Assembly (NCBI GenBank): GCA_014607495.2
Contig: CP053150.1
Coordinates: 9,382,495 to 9,446,494, forward strand
Direction of reading: 5' to 3'
DNA length: 64,000 nucleotides
From: Carposina sasakii
Taxonomy: Eukaryota > Arthropoda > Insecta > Lepidoptera > Carposinidae
Numbering within the stretch: position 1 is the first letter of the stretch; each line of letters opens with the position of its first letter. The position numbers and the translations under genes were made by a program. Below the pieces are notes generated by a model. The model was not told the DNA's origin, made no database searches, and was given only the letters and a program-made list of their open reading frames with translations. Positions 46,678 through 58,239 of the stretch are shown here, one piece after another.

Positions 46678-48830
46678 TATTACAGCCTATTCAACTACTG
46701 CACTATATGCATAATACTCCAAAATTGCACGTACGGAATACAGTTACCTATTATTCATAAACAATACTCGGAGAATACTATAGAATTGGATAGTATTCTT
46801 ACAATTCCGTGCAGCCAGAGTTCAGTTAAGACAGTCAAAATTGGGCAATAACCGCAAATGTGTGAAATTTGTAGTTCAATTGCTTACATTAGTTCCTATT
46901 ATACTACATATACGTGAGTGCTCGTTGTTATTATGTATGGATAGTTTTGTAACTATTGTACAGTCCCCGAGTTTGGGACCGGGTGATACACAGAAACTTC
47001 TAGCTGTAATACGGGAAACTTCCAGCTCATGGCACCATTAAAGTTTCGAGACAAGACAAACAAATTAAGCAAATAAATAATTACTAATATGTATGTTGAT
47101 TGTTCCTGGAATTGCATGGAATAATATTAATACTCGGAATTTAACATACGACAAACATTTCAAAGCTTTAGATTTCTGTATAAATAGGTACACAAACATC
47201 AAAAGCGTCAAGCGTATAATCGCACTATTCTACAAGATCAACGGAGTCAATCCAACTATCCTTTTAAACAACCTTACCTAACCTTCCTTCTCCTTGTCAC
47301 CTACCAAGAATTCCAGTTTCTCATCAAAAATGTGATTTATACTTACCCTACAATAGATGAATAGATAGAATGATGTGGAACAATTGCCATGATTGTCCGA
47401 TTGCCCGTAACTAAATATCGGTCAAGTAACGCTGATGATTCGACCCATTTTAATTATTTGTTACAATTGTTTCGCATTGATATTGATATCAATCGATTGC
47501 TGTACATCATTGTGAGTTTTCGAAACACTAAAATTGATATCTGATGGATTAGAAACGTTATCTAAAATCTGTTTGTTACCTTAATGTATTGCGCGGTTCT
47601 AGTTTTGTTATTATTTATTTTTCGATATTGCAAACTTGTATTGGACCAGTGGTGTGGAAAATTTACTGTCTAGTTTTATAAAATAAAGCGTTAAGTATAA
47701 CTTTTGTTAGAGAACTAAAAGCTCCTGTTAACTAGTTGAATGAAAAATATAATGATGTTCAAGTGTATTTTGGAATTACAACTATATTATTGTAATGTGT
47801 CGATTACGAGAATATAGGTAATTACTTATTTCGTGTTTATTTCAGACCTCTAATTTCGGAGATTTCCTATACTTATAGGTTGTCCCAAGTATATATTAAT
47901 ACATAGGTACATTTATGTATTCTTTATCTATAGTATTTATTAGAGTATGGCGTCTACTGTAAACTTTATGAATATTTCCTATCTGTTCCTTTTCTTTTGT
48001 ACGAGCTCACTAATCCTACACGTTTTATCACTTTTGTAATTTCAATAAGCCTAAGTACTGCCTGGAAGCCAGTTCAAGCCTACACAGGATCCAATTGAAT
48101 ATTCGGCATTTGTCATTTGTACGGCCTCTACCTAATGCTATTGCGGCAGTTATATTAGTCAACGTTTCTTCGGTGGCCCACTTTTGTACGTTCCTAATGA
48201 AGATTGTAATGGAATTGTAATTTGTTTCTATTTGTACGATCACGGAATTTAATTGATGAGTTGTCTGTAGCTTTATAATTTTGGTTTTCAAAATTTGTTT
48301 GAGTTCATGTTATTTGGCATGTTGAATATGACCTCGTTTCAGACTTTGAGAGTGAGTCTCTATCAGCTAATAACCATACACATTGATTTTACGGTATCAA
48401 GTATCAAAATAAGTAGTACTCGTAATGTTTCAATTTAACTAGCTCGAAATAAAATATGAAAATGACCTTTTTACATATTAACATGAATATAAAATGCCAG
48501 ACTAAACGGCTGAATATTTTATGACTTCCCTCGCTATACATGTTTTATGGTTTTGACGCAGTAATATACTAGAAGAATGAACCCGTAAAACCTGTATTTT
48601 ATATATAAAAGAGAATTAAAGCTTTGATGATACTATTGATTGTGAATGAATTGATTTGCAACTCAACTTTTTCAATATTTTGTTGCAATTGTTGTCTATC
48701 AATTTTTTTTATAGATAGATTGTGAAATTTAAAAATGTCTAGACAATTATATTACCGTAATGGAAGTTTAGCAATAATTTATTAATTTCTTGTAGATACT
48801 GATGCGGACTGTGTACTAGAATACAATCTT
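46678..48830. other. No gene confirmed
   Basis: A plus-strand frame at 46841-47041 ends 'SPSLGPGDTQKLLAVIRETS', and a minus-strand frame at 48291-48028 includes 'KWATEETLTNITAAIALGRG'. Both have rather protein-like composition but no supporting start, splice pair or family. The rest is AT-rich and featureless. Confidence 0.3.
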
Positions 48831-49020
48831 TATCAGCTGCATCTCTTTTCGTGCATGTGGTAAAAGTTGACTAAATACCTCGGCATGTTCTCATGAGCTG
48901 GCAACTTACCACTGACCTTTAACATCTGTCCCTGCTATGCTTAGCGTGGGATTTCCTATATGATCCTGTAGTTCTGGCTACCCCATTTCATGAACGCAGT
49001 TGTGTGTTATGTATATTATA
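48831..49020 (+). repeat. 'tgcatctc' dispersed repeat, copy 2
   Basis: 'agctgcatctcttttcgtgc', 'ctggcaacttaccactgacc', 'tatgcttagcgtggg', 'tgatcctgtagttctggcta' follow the copies at 40735 and 63845. Non-coding. Confidence 0.65.
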
Positions 49021-49418
49021 TCAATGTATTAAATCTTTTAGAGTACCTACCTATCTACAGTTAATATACGCATGTATTGCGATTAAAACAAAACGTGCCT
49101 ACGAGATAGTGATCGGAATTCAGTAGCAATAGCTAACTAGATAGAGGTCAACGCAAGTTCAACCAGAATAGTTATATCATTAGCCAGCAATCTCGATATC
49201 CAGAGCAAACAATTCAACTTTAATGCATAATGAATGCGGTGCAAATGCTGTGAAAAAATGCGACTAGAGGCACTATACTCGTACATATGATATAAAATAT
49301 AGAATAAAGGATAAATTACCGTGAATAGACTAGTTTTAATTTAAATCCAGGGTTTATACACCAATCAACTTAATTTACTCAACTAGGTAATCTACTTTAA
49401 CAGCATACATATTATGTA
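49021..49418. other. No gene recognised
   Basis: AT-rich, nothing recognised. Confidence 0.45.
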
Positions 49419-49754
49419 CTAGTGGACGCCCGCGACTCCGTCCGCGTGAACTACAGAAAAAATAAAATGTCGAAATTATCCGGGATAAAAACATTTTCCC
49501 GGGATAAAAAGTAGCCTATATGTTAATTGGGACCTATCACAATATATTTCTGAAAACTGCATCGAAATCGGTTCAGCCGTTTCTGAGATTAGCGTGCACA
49601 AACGCACAGACAAACCTACAGACAAAAATTCAAAAAATCATTATTTTGGGTACTATTGTGTTAATAAAGGTCTTCTATAATATTTTTTCTCATTTATCTT
49701 CCATGTACAGACAACGATCCGTCACATTTTTATTATATGTATAGATATAGATAG
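49419..49754 (+). repeat. 'gtggacgcccgcgac' dispersed repeat, copy 4
   Basis: Nearly full-length: 'agtggacgcccgcgactccg', 'tttcccgggataaaaagtag', 'gcatcgaaatcggttcagcc', 'ttattttgggtactattgtg', ending 'tatgtatagatatagatag'. The open frame at 49520-49744 is only this repeat. Confidence 0.85.
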
Positions 49755-49784
49755 TTGGGAGTAAGGAGAAGGCTACACTTATTA

Positions 49785-50060
49785 ATCTATACATATATCA
49801 ACGCAATATTATCAACGCAATAGTACTACCCAAAAGAATGATTTTTGGAATTTTTGTGTGTTTGTCGGTTTGTCTGTGCGTTACACCCTACCCCTAATCT
49901 CAGAAAGGGCTAAACTGATTTCGATGCAGTTTTCAGGAATATATTGTGACAGCCTCACTTAACATATAGGCTACTTTTTATCCCGGGAAAATGTCCCGGA
50001 TAATTTCAACATTTTGTTTTTTATGCAGTCCACGCGGACCGAGTCGCGGGCGTCCACTAG
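49785..50060 (-). repeat. 'gtggacgcccgcgac' dispersed repeat, copy 5, inverted
   Basis: Reverse-orientation copy starting 'atctatacatatatcaacgc' and ending 'gcgggcgtccactag'. It lies about 30 bp after the plus-strand copy 4, so the pair forms an inverted repeat with arms of about 275 bp. Confidence 0.85.
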
Positions 50061-50784
50061 TATCCTTAATAATAATCCACTAATATCCTTAGAAAATTGA
50101 CGGTAAAACTGAGATAGAGAAAACTTTCTTAACTTTTTTTTTAACACTTTTTAAGTAACATACCGCTACAAGGCTAAGTTCAACAGACGGCTATTTTTTC
50201 TAAGCTATCCGATTCCATAAAAATCAAATTTACGATTATTTTTTGAGATACCGCTGTTGCGCTTAGTAGGGCAGTATAGTCCACGTGGGCCTCATGTAAT
50301 AGCTAGTTGTTTATATATATAGGTACATAATTAAAAAATGGCGCCCACCATTGAAAAGGACAACGGCGGCGCCCAACGACATACGGTCTCAGAATATTTT
50401 ATTTATTAGGTATCTACTAATATATGTGTGTTAAGCATTAAATTATCACCAACTTTTTCCTGCACCTCCCCTAATATTAGAGACACGTCCAGCGAGATGT
50501 TTCCGTCATAAAGCAAACAACATGTACACTCGAGAATCAACACCAAACAAAGATTATGTTGTTTTGGCGCCAATGGACCGGTGGCCTGAAGACAATGACC
50601 CCGAACAGAGCTACCAATATAAGCTCGGAACAAACGCAGATTAGATAACTGTAATAATATACTCGTATATAATATAAATTGACATTTGTAATTTTGTAAC
50701 TTTTTACCCAATTATCAAGGATTTGCATGTGCACTTTCTTAATTGTATTATTACCACCTGTAACATACCATGTTTAATGCAAAT
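50061..50784. other. No gene confirmed
   Basis: The minus-strand frame 50711-50406 is open for 101 codons, with parts such as 'YDGNISLDVSLILGEVQEKV' that look protein-like. The plus strand leads into a LINE-type tail at 50785. It may be a decayed element read backwards. No assignment. Confidence 0.3.
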
Positions 50785-50812
50785 AAAGACATTATTATTA
50801 TTATTATAAGTC
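50770..50812 (+). repeat. LINE-like 3' tail, AATAAA then (ATT)n
   Basis: 'gcaaataaagacattattat' continues as ATT units. An AATAAA followed by a trinucleotide run is a typical lepidopteran LINE 3' end, or less likely the end of a transcript. Confidence 0.45.
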
Positions 50813-51855
50813 GATTGAATTTGAAGTAATAAAAATGTAGAGTTAGTAAACTTACTATATTTTTGTGTTAACTAACATCCTAAAGTAATATGATATTGTC
50901 TATTAATAGGTCTAAACCACTAAATAACAATAGATTTCAAATTATATTAGTATAGATTTAAGTTTAACAGCACTTTTCCAGATTTCTATTACTTACTTAA
51001 CGAGTAGCTGGGGATAGTAAGACTACAAAATATAATTAAGCCTTATATTCCGGTTGAAGCCACATCCAACAAATATCACAATCGAAACATCTTTTATAAC
51101 AACATCGAAACATTCACGGAGCGTGAATCGCGTGAATGTATTAAAACCCGCTTTTTACTAAGTGATACCATGCGTGATAGTTTTCAGTTTCACAAGGAAG
51201 TTTGTTACCTATGTTAATAATTTATACTTACTTAGGCAATACGATCTACAATGTAGATTCGAGTAACTAATGAAACTTTTATTAGTCTACCTGTATTTCT
51301 TGTTTTTAATTACAATTGAATAGTTATTAATAAAGCTGATGGGTTTGCTTGTTTGACTGCGTTACTTTCTGGAAATATCGATTGTAAAGAAAGGAAATAA
51401 TTATTGCATAAATACCTATCTTATTAGAATAATTTTTCATCGTAAAAGTAGCCATCTAGTAAGTCATCTATCCTAATAAACCCTGAGGACTTTTAAAAAC
51501 ATACCTGCTGCCTGCTGTATGGACTATGAACGTGACACGCAAACAATATGATTTATTAATACCGACAGTAAAGTCTGAATTAATGTTTTTGCCTATGATG
51601 TTTTATGACCTATCTACATACTTAACTAGGTGCTTATACATTTATATATGCGTGTAACTGTGAACCTGTCTAACAACGTCTACCGTCACGCTATTTTTTG
51701 TTGGATTTTAACTTTTAAAAATACCTATTCTAATAAAACTCAGAGTACAACCACCACTTGGAAGAGTTATGAAAGTATATAATAATCATTCATTACCTAA
51801 TCAATTTTGACGTCAAAGAGGATAAAATCCAAATGGTAATACATATTCTTTGTAG
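50813..51855. other. No gene recognised
   Basis: AT-rich with no coding-like frame. Confidence 0.45.
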
Positions 51856-52065
51856 GTGGATTTCAATCCTGGCAAAATTAATTACCACTATGTTTATTAC
51901 TTCTGCATACTTGCTGGTTTCTATGTTATAATAACTTATAATTTTATTCAAACAACCTATCAATTACACAGAATTAAAAATGATAAAGTCAAGGAAATAG
52001 AAGCACTAACTAAAGCGCTTTATGACGTCAGAGCGGAGGTCGCTTCCCTTGGGTTCATGTCATAG
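51856..52065 (+). CDS. Candidate terminal exon of a small membrane protein
   Basis: The frame starts right after 'acatattctttgtag', a plausible acceptor, with codons GTG GAT TTC (phase 0) and ends at TAG 52063. The 69 residues contain one hydrophobic segment (about residues 10-32, 'YVYYFCILAGFYVIITYNF') followed by a charged, heptad-like stretch 'DKVKEIEALTKALYDVRAEV'. That order suggests a single-pass membrane protein with a short cytosolic coiled coil. No upstream exon ending in phase 0 was found and no family is recognised. A chance frame remains possible. Confidence 0.25.
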   Translation: MDFNPGKINYHYVYYFCILAGFYVIITYNFIQTTYQLHRIKNDKVKEIEALTKALYDVRAEVASLGFMS

Positions 52066-52596
52066 ATCAGAAGTGGGATAACGTCTGCCGATGAACCTCG
52101 ATAGCTGAATTTATGCTAACAAGACCGTTACGAGATTAATGTCATGCTTGCAGCTGACATTGTGCGCTTATACATATGACTTACCTAACTTACAGAGGTA
52201 CAGAGCCTTTGCGAATCCGATTTTGTGAAAAATTGGCAGTTTAGTCAATAAATATTTTCATAAATGCTTTAATAATCTTATTAATAAAAAGTTATGTTGT
52301 TGCAAATTCTGATCTTAAGATCTCAGGACTCAAACGTTTCCACACAAATTGTTACTTCACGTCTCGAAAGTTACTCCGTCTCTAGTTTACACTTATTATA
52401 TTAATATGAGGTTTGAAATTGGCCTTGACATTTATATCAACTTTTACTGTAACAGTAGTAAGAGCTAGTATATGAAACCTCTTATACCTATTGACATCAA
52501 AAAAGTTTTTCTTGACTTTCAAAAGTGTTTATTAAAAAATAATATACTATGATATAAATAATAATAAAAATACTTACTAAAATTTCAAGCCAACCC
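52066..52596. other. No gene recognised
   Basis: AT-rich, nothing recognised. Confidence 0.45.
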
Positions 52597-52845
52597 TAAT
52601 CACACACACACATACACACACATTCACACACTTCACAACACATTGACCTAATCCCACACTAAGATCCCTGAGGTCTTGTGTCGTGGGTACTAGGCAACGG
52701 TATATAAATACATAGATAAGTATATAAACATCCATGACTCGGAAACAAACATCGATATTCATCACATCAATGTTTGCACCTACCGGGATTCGAACCCAGG
52801 ACCTATGGCGTCGCAGGCAGGGCCACTACCAACTACGTATTCGGG
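52597..52845 (-). mobile_element. tRNA-derived SINE, minus strand
   Basis: On the minus strand: 'tagttggtagtggccctgcc' (A-box-like), 'cctgggttcgaatcccggta' (B box), then 'gagtcatggatgtttatata' and 'ctcagggatcttagtgtggg', ending in a TG-rich tail at the (CA)n on the plus strand. I recognise this order from a very common lepidopteran SINE. It differs from the tRNA-like SINEs at 9734 and 17735. Confidence 0.7.
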
Positions 52846-53678
52846 GTTATAAATGGGAGCAGTCAATCGGCAGCTATTACTTACTAATAGGTATCGTGAA
52901 ATAATATACTCGACTAGTTTAGCTGAAACTACGAGTAATCCTAATTGATTAAAAAGGGGCGAAGTTATGGAAAACGAGTCAAATTAATTAGTTTAGTAGC
53001 TTAGTTAATAAATTTATGGTTTAGTTGGGATCTTTTACTTCAGTAAATCTACAGTAAACTCAAAATCGATCGATGATATAATTTTTGCGTCTGATATTTT
53101 TTAGAGCTATTTCATCGAATAAGTATCATGATTTGTTGCTGTGGACTTATAAGATAAAGGCAGTATTAATTCTCTTTGCGATATATTTTTAAAATATTGT
53201 ATAAAGTGAGATATAGTAAACTGAAATGGCCTAAGACAAATCATTCTTATCAGTGACAATTTTAGGCATTATAATTTCCTAGATTTATTATTTACTTGCA
53301 AACTTTAAAAATAAACAAATTGGTATCTAATTCTGAACGAATCTCACAACGCGAACCTGTGTTAGCTAAGGCTGCATATTCGGCGATCCTTGGCAATTCC
53401 AAAAGTGGTCTGTAATACCTATTAAAAGTTTTGAAACCCTGAGTCTGAACAAATTTTGAATGTAACAAGGTAACAAGACATCCAAAGACTTAGATCCCAC
53501 TATTATAAAATTGGATAAATGCGTTCACGGAGCTGATAGTGATGCAATCATCGTCAATGATCTGAATCATTGTGAATGAGGTTGGTACTGAGTTACTATT
53601 ACGTGGAGCAGCAGAGGTCGATAGTTCACGGTGTACGTGCCTTTTTCAATCTTCATTTTGTGTACTTACATTTTTATA
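52846..53678. other. No gene recognised
   Basis: AT-rich, no coding-like frame. Confidence 0.45.
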
Positions 53679-53937
53679 CAGGGTGTAACAAAAAGGGTAT
53701 GTTAAGCGAAAAGCTACGTAAATAGCCCACTGTAGAGTACCTATCCACAAAATTTGAGACTCGAAATCACATTTTATTATTCCCGATAGTATGGAGAATT
53801 TTGAAATATCTCAGGAATTTTCATACAATCTTGAAAAATAAACATGTGATTTAGAGTCTCAAATTTTGTGGATAGGTTCCCTACAGTGAGCTATATACAT
53901 AGCTTTTCGCTTAACATACCCTTTTTGTTACACCCTG
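53679..53937. mobile_element. 'cagggtgtaacaaaa' foldback MITE, complete copy
   Basis: 259 bp, flanked by TATA on both sides. The first ~95 bases pair almost perfectly with the last ~95: 'cagggtgtaacaaaaagggt', 'atgttaagcgaaaagcta', 'cctatccacaaaatttgaga' on the left, their complements on the right. Inner arms around 'tatggagaattttgaaat' pair less well. This is the reference copy for the pieces at 10875, 12386, 42805 and 44311. TA flanks are compatible with a Tc1/mariner-type target. Confidence 0.8.
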
Positions 53938-54003
53938 TATAACCGTAATCGCAAATATCGCAGTTGACGTTATGATATGGCACAAATGTTTTTTATTTTA
54001 TAT

Positions 54004-54119
54004 TAAGGGACGATTTTTTCAATGTCTGAAAGGCTATCTGAAGGATAAAGTTGATGCTGTATCTTGATCTAGTTTTAGAGAAAGACAGCATGTCATTTAT
54101 CTACAAAGAATCAAGCCTT
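54004..54119. mobile_element. 'aagttgatgctgtatct' foldback MITE, worn copy
   Basis: 'ggataaagttgatgctgtat' and 'ttagagaaagacagcat' match the copy at 58098-58239. Ends 'taagggacgatt' and 'aatcaagcctta' form a worn inverted repeat. Confidence 0.6.
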
Positions 54120-54145
54120 ATAAAATAATCTTATTATGACGTGGG

Positions 54146-54320
54146 TACCGGTTATGCACACTATTGCACATAATAAATAAAAATAATGAGGAGGCATATA
54201 GGTTAATTGCACCCATGAACTAGTTTTTTTATTAGACCCAGTGAAATTCCTTTTAGCAAAAGAATATGCCTCCTCATTATTTTTATTTATTATGTGCAAT
54301 AATGTGCATAACCACTGGTA
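54146..54320. mobile_element. Foldback element with ~55-bp arms
   Basis: Left arm (54146-54198) includes 'ggttatgcacactattgcac' and 'aataatgaggaggcata'. The right arm (54265-54320) is its near-perfect complement. The same peptide 'MPPHYFYLLCAI' therefore appears at the start of an open frame on each strand, which shows those frames are artefacts of the palindrome. Confidence 0.75.
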
Positions 54321-54625
54321 CGGTTCAGAGATCATCATGTGAGCACATCATGTCATGGTCGGTCATGTCTGAGTCCACATGGATCCCTCACGTCTTCTCT
54401 ATTTGTCCCAGGATTCCAAGTGTAAACGATGCTTTAGACGTGTCAGATTGTATAACATTATAATTATGGGCACTAGAAAAATTATAATAATTATTGCCAA
54501 ATGAAGTTTTCAAGAACAGATGCCTTTTGTGAAGGCTTCCATGGAAAATGTAGGTACAAAGATGATAGATAGGTACTGAATATAAGTAATAGTTGTGTCC
54601 AGGGATTTGGTATCTCCTCGTTGTG

Positions 54626-54833
54626 TCAATGAGGGATCTTCTGACAATTAAAATAACTGTCAAAAATAGATGGCGTGAGCGCATCACCCTCCCTAGCTGC
54701 TCCCCTCACATCCCCTTGTACGTGTCCAATGACAAAACAGAATTTCGGGATGGTGATGCGCTCACGCCATCTATCCAGGTGATTTGTACAATTTTTTTAC
54801 TTTTAATAGTTGTCAGAAAAACCCTCATTGAAA
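54626..54833. mobile_element. Foldback element with two arm pairs
   Basis: The outer arms 'tcaatgagggatcttctgac' and 'tgtcagaaaaaccctcattg' pair with gaps. The inner arms 'tagatggcgtgagcgcatca' (54667) and 'tgatgcgctcacgccatcta' (ending 54773) pair perfectly. About 208 bp. Confidence 0.7.
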
Positions 54834-57800
54834 GTAGTATTGCGTTACATACAGCAGTAGGTAGGTACTCTTAGTGGCCCCATGTCTTTATTTTATATCT
54901 AATAATAATAATAACATATTTCAAAACTGTCAAGTAAGTATTTCACTTTTTAAGTTATTTAAATAAATTAAAAGCGCCTATGTTATTAAAATTATGCAAG
55001 GCCGATGTTATTAAAATTAACGAAAATTGGACTTCACCTTCACGTTCAATGTTAGGTAGTGTTTATAGGTGAACGTTCACCGAGCGCTACCGCCAGGGGC
55101 CGTTGCTGACTTCTGACACTCGCGCACTTTCAACAACATAGACCGGTTCCAACAATGAGTTCACAATTTGCCCAATTTAATAAGCACGACATGTATTAAA
55201 CATTTTAATTAGCTAGGTACTTCGAGTTTAAAGTTTTACGAAACTTAGCCTGTTTGAGCTGGTCCCATTCCAAGAATGTCAACTTATTTTATTATACACA
55301 CTTTTACAGATACACGAAAATGTAGCGTTAGTATTAGCTCAGACACAACACTCCAAAACATCAATGGATTCACGTCACATACATTCACGTCACACGATTG
55401 TACGAATAGAATTTATAGTAGTCCCATTGTAGAGTTTGAGACAACAGCAACGAAGCTGGTTGCGCGTGCGCATCGTCAACGTTCGGCTAGGCTCGGTTTC
55501 CATGGCGAGTAAGGAAGAAAAATAGTAATCCTTTCTCTTTCCTACTCAGGGGCCGGCTGGTCCGAGTCAGCAGGATCACTGAACCAAAAAGAAACAGAAG
55601 CGACTGCCTTTCTCGTCCAGTCCGGTGCTCGGTAACCGGTTTTGTTGTAACTTTTAAGTCCTTTATCGAAAAAGTCATGCATAGATAATCGAAAGCTCAC
55701 CACCCGCGTTTGTTTGTGAGGACTTGGGGGGAAAGGAAACTGTTAAGGAGCGGAAATGGACACCCGCGGCCTGCAGTGTAGTAAAGCGATTAAAAAATAC
55801 AATGAATTTTTATATAGCCTGCTTACGGTTTGAAGATTTCCTTTAGGATTTGTAGGGACACACCAATGTAGAAGCTCTGTAGTTTTGACTTTATGGCAAT
55901 AATAGAATAATCTTTATCACGAAATAGTCTGAAATAGTCTAATGTGTGTGTGTCCTTGGATATGCTATTTGAAAGAATTTGCTAGTCATGTTATAAGTCT
56001 ACAGTATTTCAAAACTTCAATAGGCTTGAGGGTAAGTATACATATAAATTAACTTTTTAATTATATATCTACCAACCAACACACAGAGCCCATTTAATTA
56101 ATTAAGGTAACTTCAGACCGCCCTAGTTTTTGTAACAATAAGAAAAAACCTTTGTGAAACGAAAGCAATACGTCCTAAGTACATAGCGGGTAATTGCCAC
56201 TGTTTTTGTTAATTATACCAACATTTTCAGCATCTCCAAGTCCTTTACAAATATCTGGAGGTCTTTTACTCTCATTTACTGAATAATTAATATAAATATA
56301 ACTAATAATAAATAATAACTACCATTGTATTTACATGCAAATAGAGTCGGAATTCGGACTCTGGTGATAATTGCAGTTGTATGGACTACGGTTATTTTAT
56401 AGGGCTATTTTTGTTTCCCGTACATTTGTCCTTACATGTATATTCTGTATATTTTTCTTATTGAAAGATTTAAAATTTAAAAATTCAGCTGTCTTCTTTG
56501 TTTATAGTAAGTACTTATCATCTTTTTAAGGTTTTTAAAATTTATATTATTCCATTTCGGAATTATTAGTTTCCAGGAGCCAGACAAGGCCTGGAAAATG
56601 CCTGAAAGTTATTATTCTATCGGTGAGAAAATATCAATGAAAAACAGTGCAATGAAAATATAATGCGTATACCAGAGATTTAGAAAATTTTCTTAAATCT
56701 ATGGTCTATACTTACTTAAAAAAATCGACTGTCCTAACCCATTTCCAATTCCACTGAATTCAAAGAGGGCTCTCGATTTGAACTGCCATTATTCTTAAGA
56801 GGCAACCACAGAGATCTATAGAGTGGCCGTGGGGGCGTGGGCGGTGTAATTGAACTTGAACAAAATTTCAGTTTATTGCCTAACGCGTCACACGGGAGTG
56901 TTTTTTTATATGCCTGCTTGTTCAGTGGTTGTGTGCAAGAATTGACCATAAACTTGAAGGGGTCACTTTTCTTAGGTAAGTACAATAACAATTTTGTTTT
57001 TAGCATTTATACCCAAATTTCATTTTATTTCGTTAAAATAATTTTCACTGAGTGACATTAACCTAACGATTGAACCTAATACATTGCTCGAATTATTGAC
57101 CGAGTGAGTTTCGCAGAATCGGCCGCTCCCGCGCAGCCAGACAGAGTTGTACCTGTCATTTCTTGTTGGACGTCACGTTGCCGCGAATAGTACCTACCTA
57201 ATGTTAAGTAGATAATTTTGAGAGTTTAAAAAATATTATGTTTATGTAAAACAATGGTGAATTACTTATTATTATTAGTGTAACAAAGTACCGTGTGCAA
57301 AGTCAACTTTCTTTAGTTTCTTATTAATAAATATTTTTTAAATTATAATATAAAAAAAATATATAACAATAGTTACTATAAAGTAGTTAACCTACTTTGT
57401 GTTATCGAGCATATGTTAAATGTAATAATAAATGCAATAAGTAGTTTTTTACCAGAACATTTACATACCGTACTAATTTATTTTACGAAAATCCCTTCAA
57501 GAAAAATCTTAACCTCATACTTTTGTGACTGTGATGCAACTCAAAATCTAAGCTCAATCGGACAACGAGAAGTAGAAAAAGTAGGTTGAATTTTAAGATG
57601 AAGCTAAGTAAAAACAAAAATTGTATTGTCAGCTACTAAAGCCTGTTCGCGATGTAACCCAAATTTCGACAGTCAACTTCGTGTGAAATTTGTTGAATGT
57701 ATTTGCTATACTGAGGCGCGAAGTAGATAGCAAAGAGAGGCCTTAAATGTGTGAGTGTCTCAATGTTGGGTGTAATTTGTGTTATTATTTAGATGATGTA

Positions 57801-57840
57801 AGTTGGCTTATAGCCGCTTACATGAACTCAAACAGTGCGC
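54834..57840. other. No gene recognised
   Basis: AT-rich with some GC-richer parts (55080-55110, 55440-55640, 57110-57190). Open frames at 55276-55512, 56734-57006 and 56837-57055 lack start, splice or family support. 'gatgttattaaaatta' is duplicated nearby around 54978 and 55005. Confidence 0.4.
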
Positions 57841-57890
57841 TTAGCGGCCCATTCTGTTAAGAGGCAACCCTACCGAACAAGGGCCGCTAA
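57841..57890. repeat. Short hairpin
   Basis: 'ttagcggccc' and 'gggccgctaa' are perfect inverted 10-mers 30 bp apart. The minus-strand frame at 58115-57870 overlaps it. Possibly the end of an unrecognised element. Confidence 0.5.
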
Positions 57891-58097
57891 CGAGACTACT
57901 GTTAGCTTTCCCACGCCTCTACGCGAGAACTTGAGGACTGAGTCTTCACAGTGGTCAGACCTCAAACAGTAATGTTTGACTGCGATTTGTGGAGGCGGGT
58001 CAATATGTAACATGAGCTTCGTGGACAAATGACGTCGGTGTTTAGATGTTTTCTTACTCTTCGGGTGATCGAAGTAAAAGTGAAAATTCAGTTTTCT

Positions 58098-58239
58098 TAA
58101 GGCCGATTTTTCCAAAAATAGATAGCCTATAAGGATAAAGTTGATGCTGTATCTCTAACTGGATTAAGTTTTAGAGAAAGACAGCATCAAATTTCTTCTT
58201 CAGATAGGCTATTATTTGCCGTTGGAAAATCGGGCCTTA
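58098..58239. mobile_element. 'aagttgatgctgtatct' foldback MITE, good copy
   Basis: Left 'taaggccgatttttccaa' pairs with right 'ttggaaaatcgggcctta'; 'gatagcctataaggataaag' and 'cagataggctatt' pair further in; the centre holds 'gatgctgtatctct' and 'agagaaagacagcatc'. Related to 54004-54119. Confidence 0.75.

Noticed and set aside
49520..49744. 74-codon gene
   Set aside because: It is entirely inside a copy of the 'gtggacgcccgcgac' dispersed repeat, and other copies do not keep the frame.
54111..54463. Two small membrane-protein-like genes on opposite strands
   Set aside because: Their shared N-terminal peptide is created by the two arms of a foldback element.
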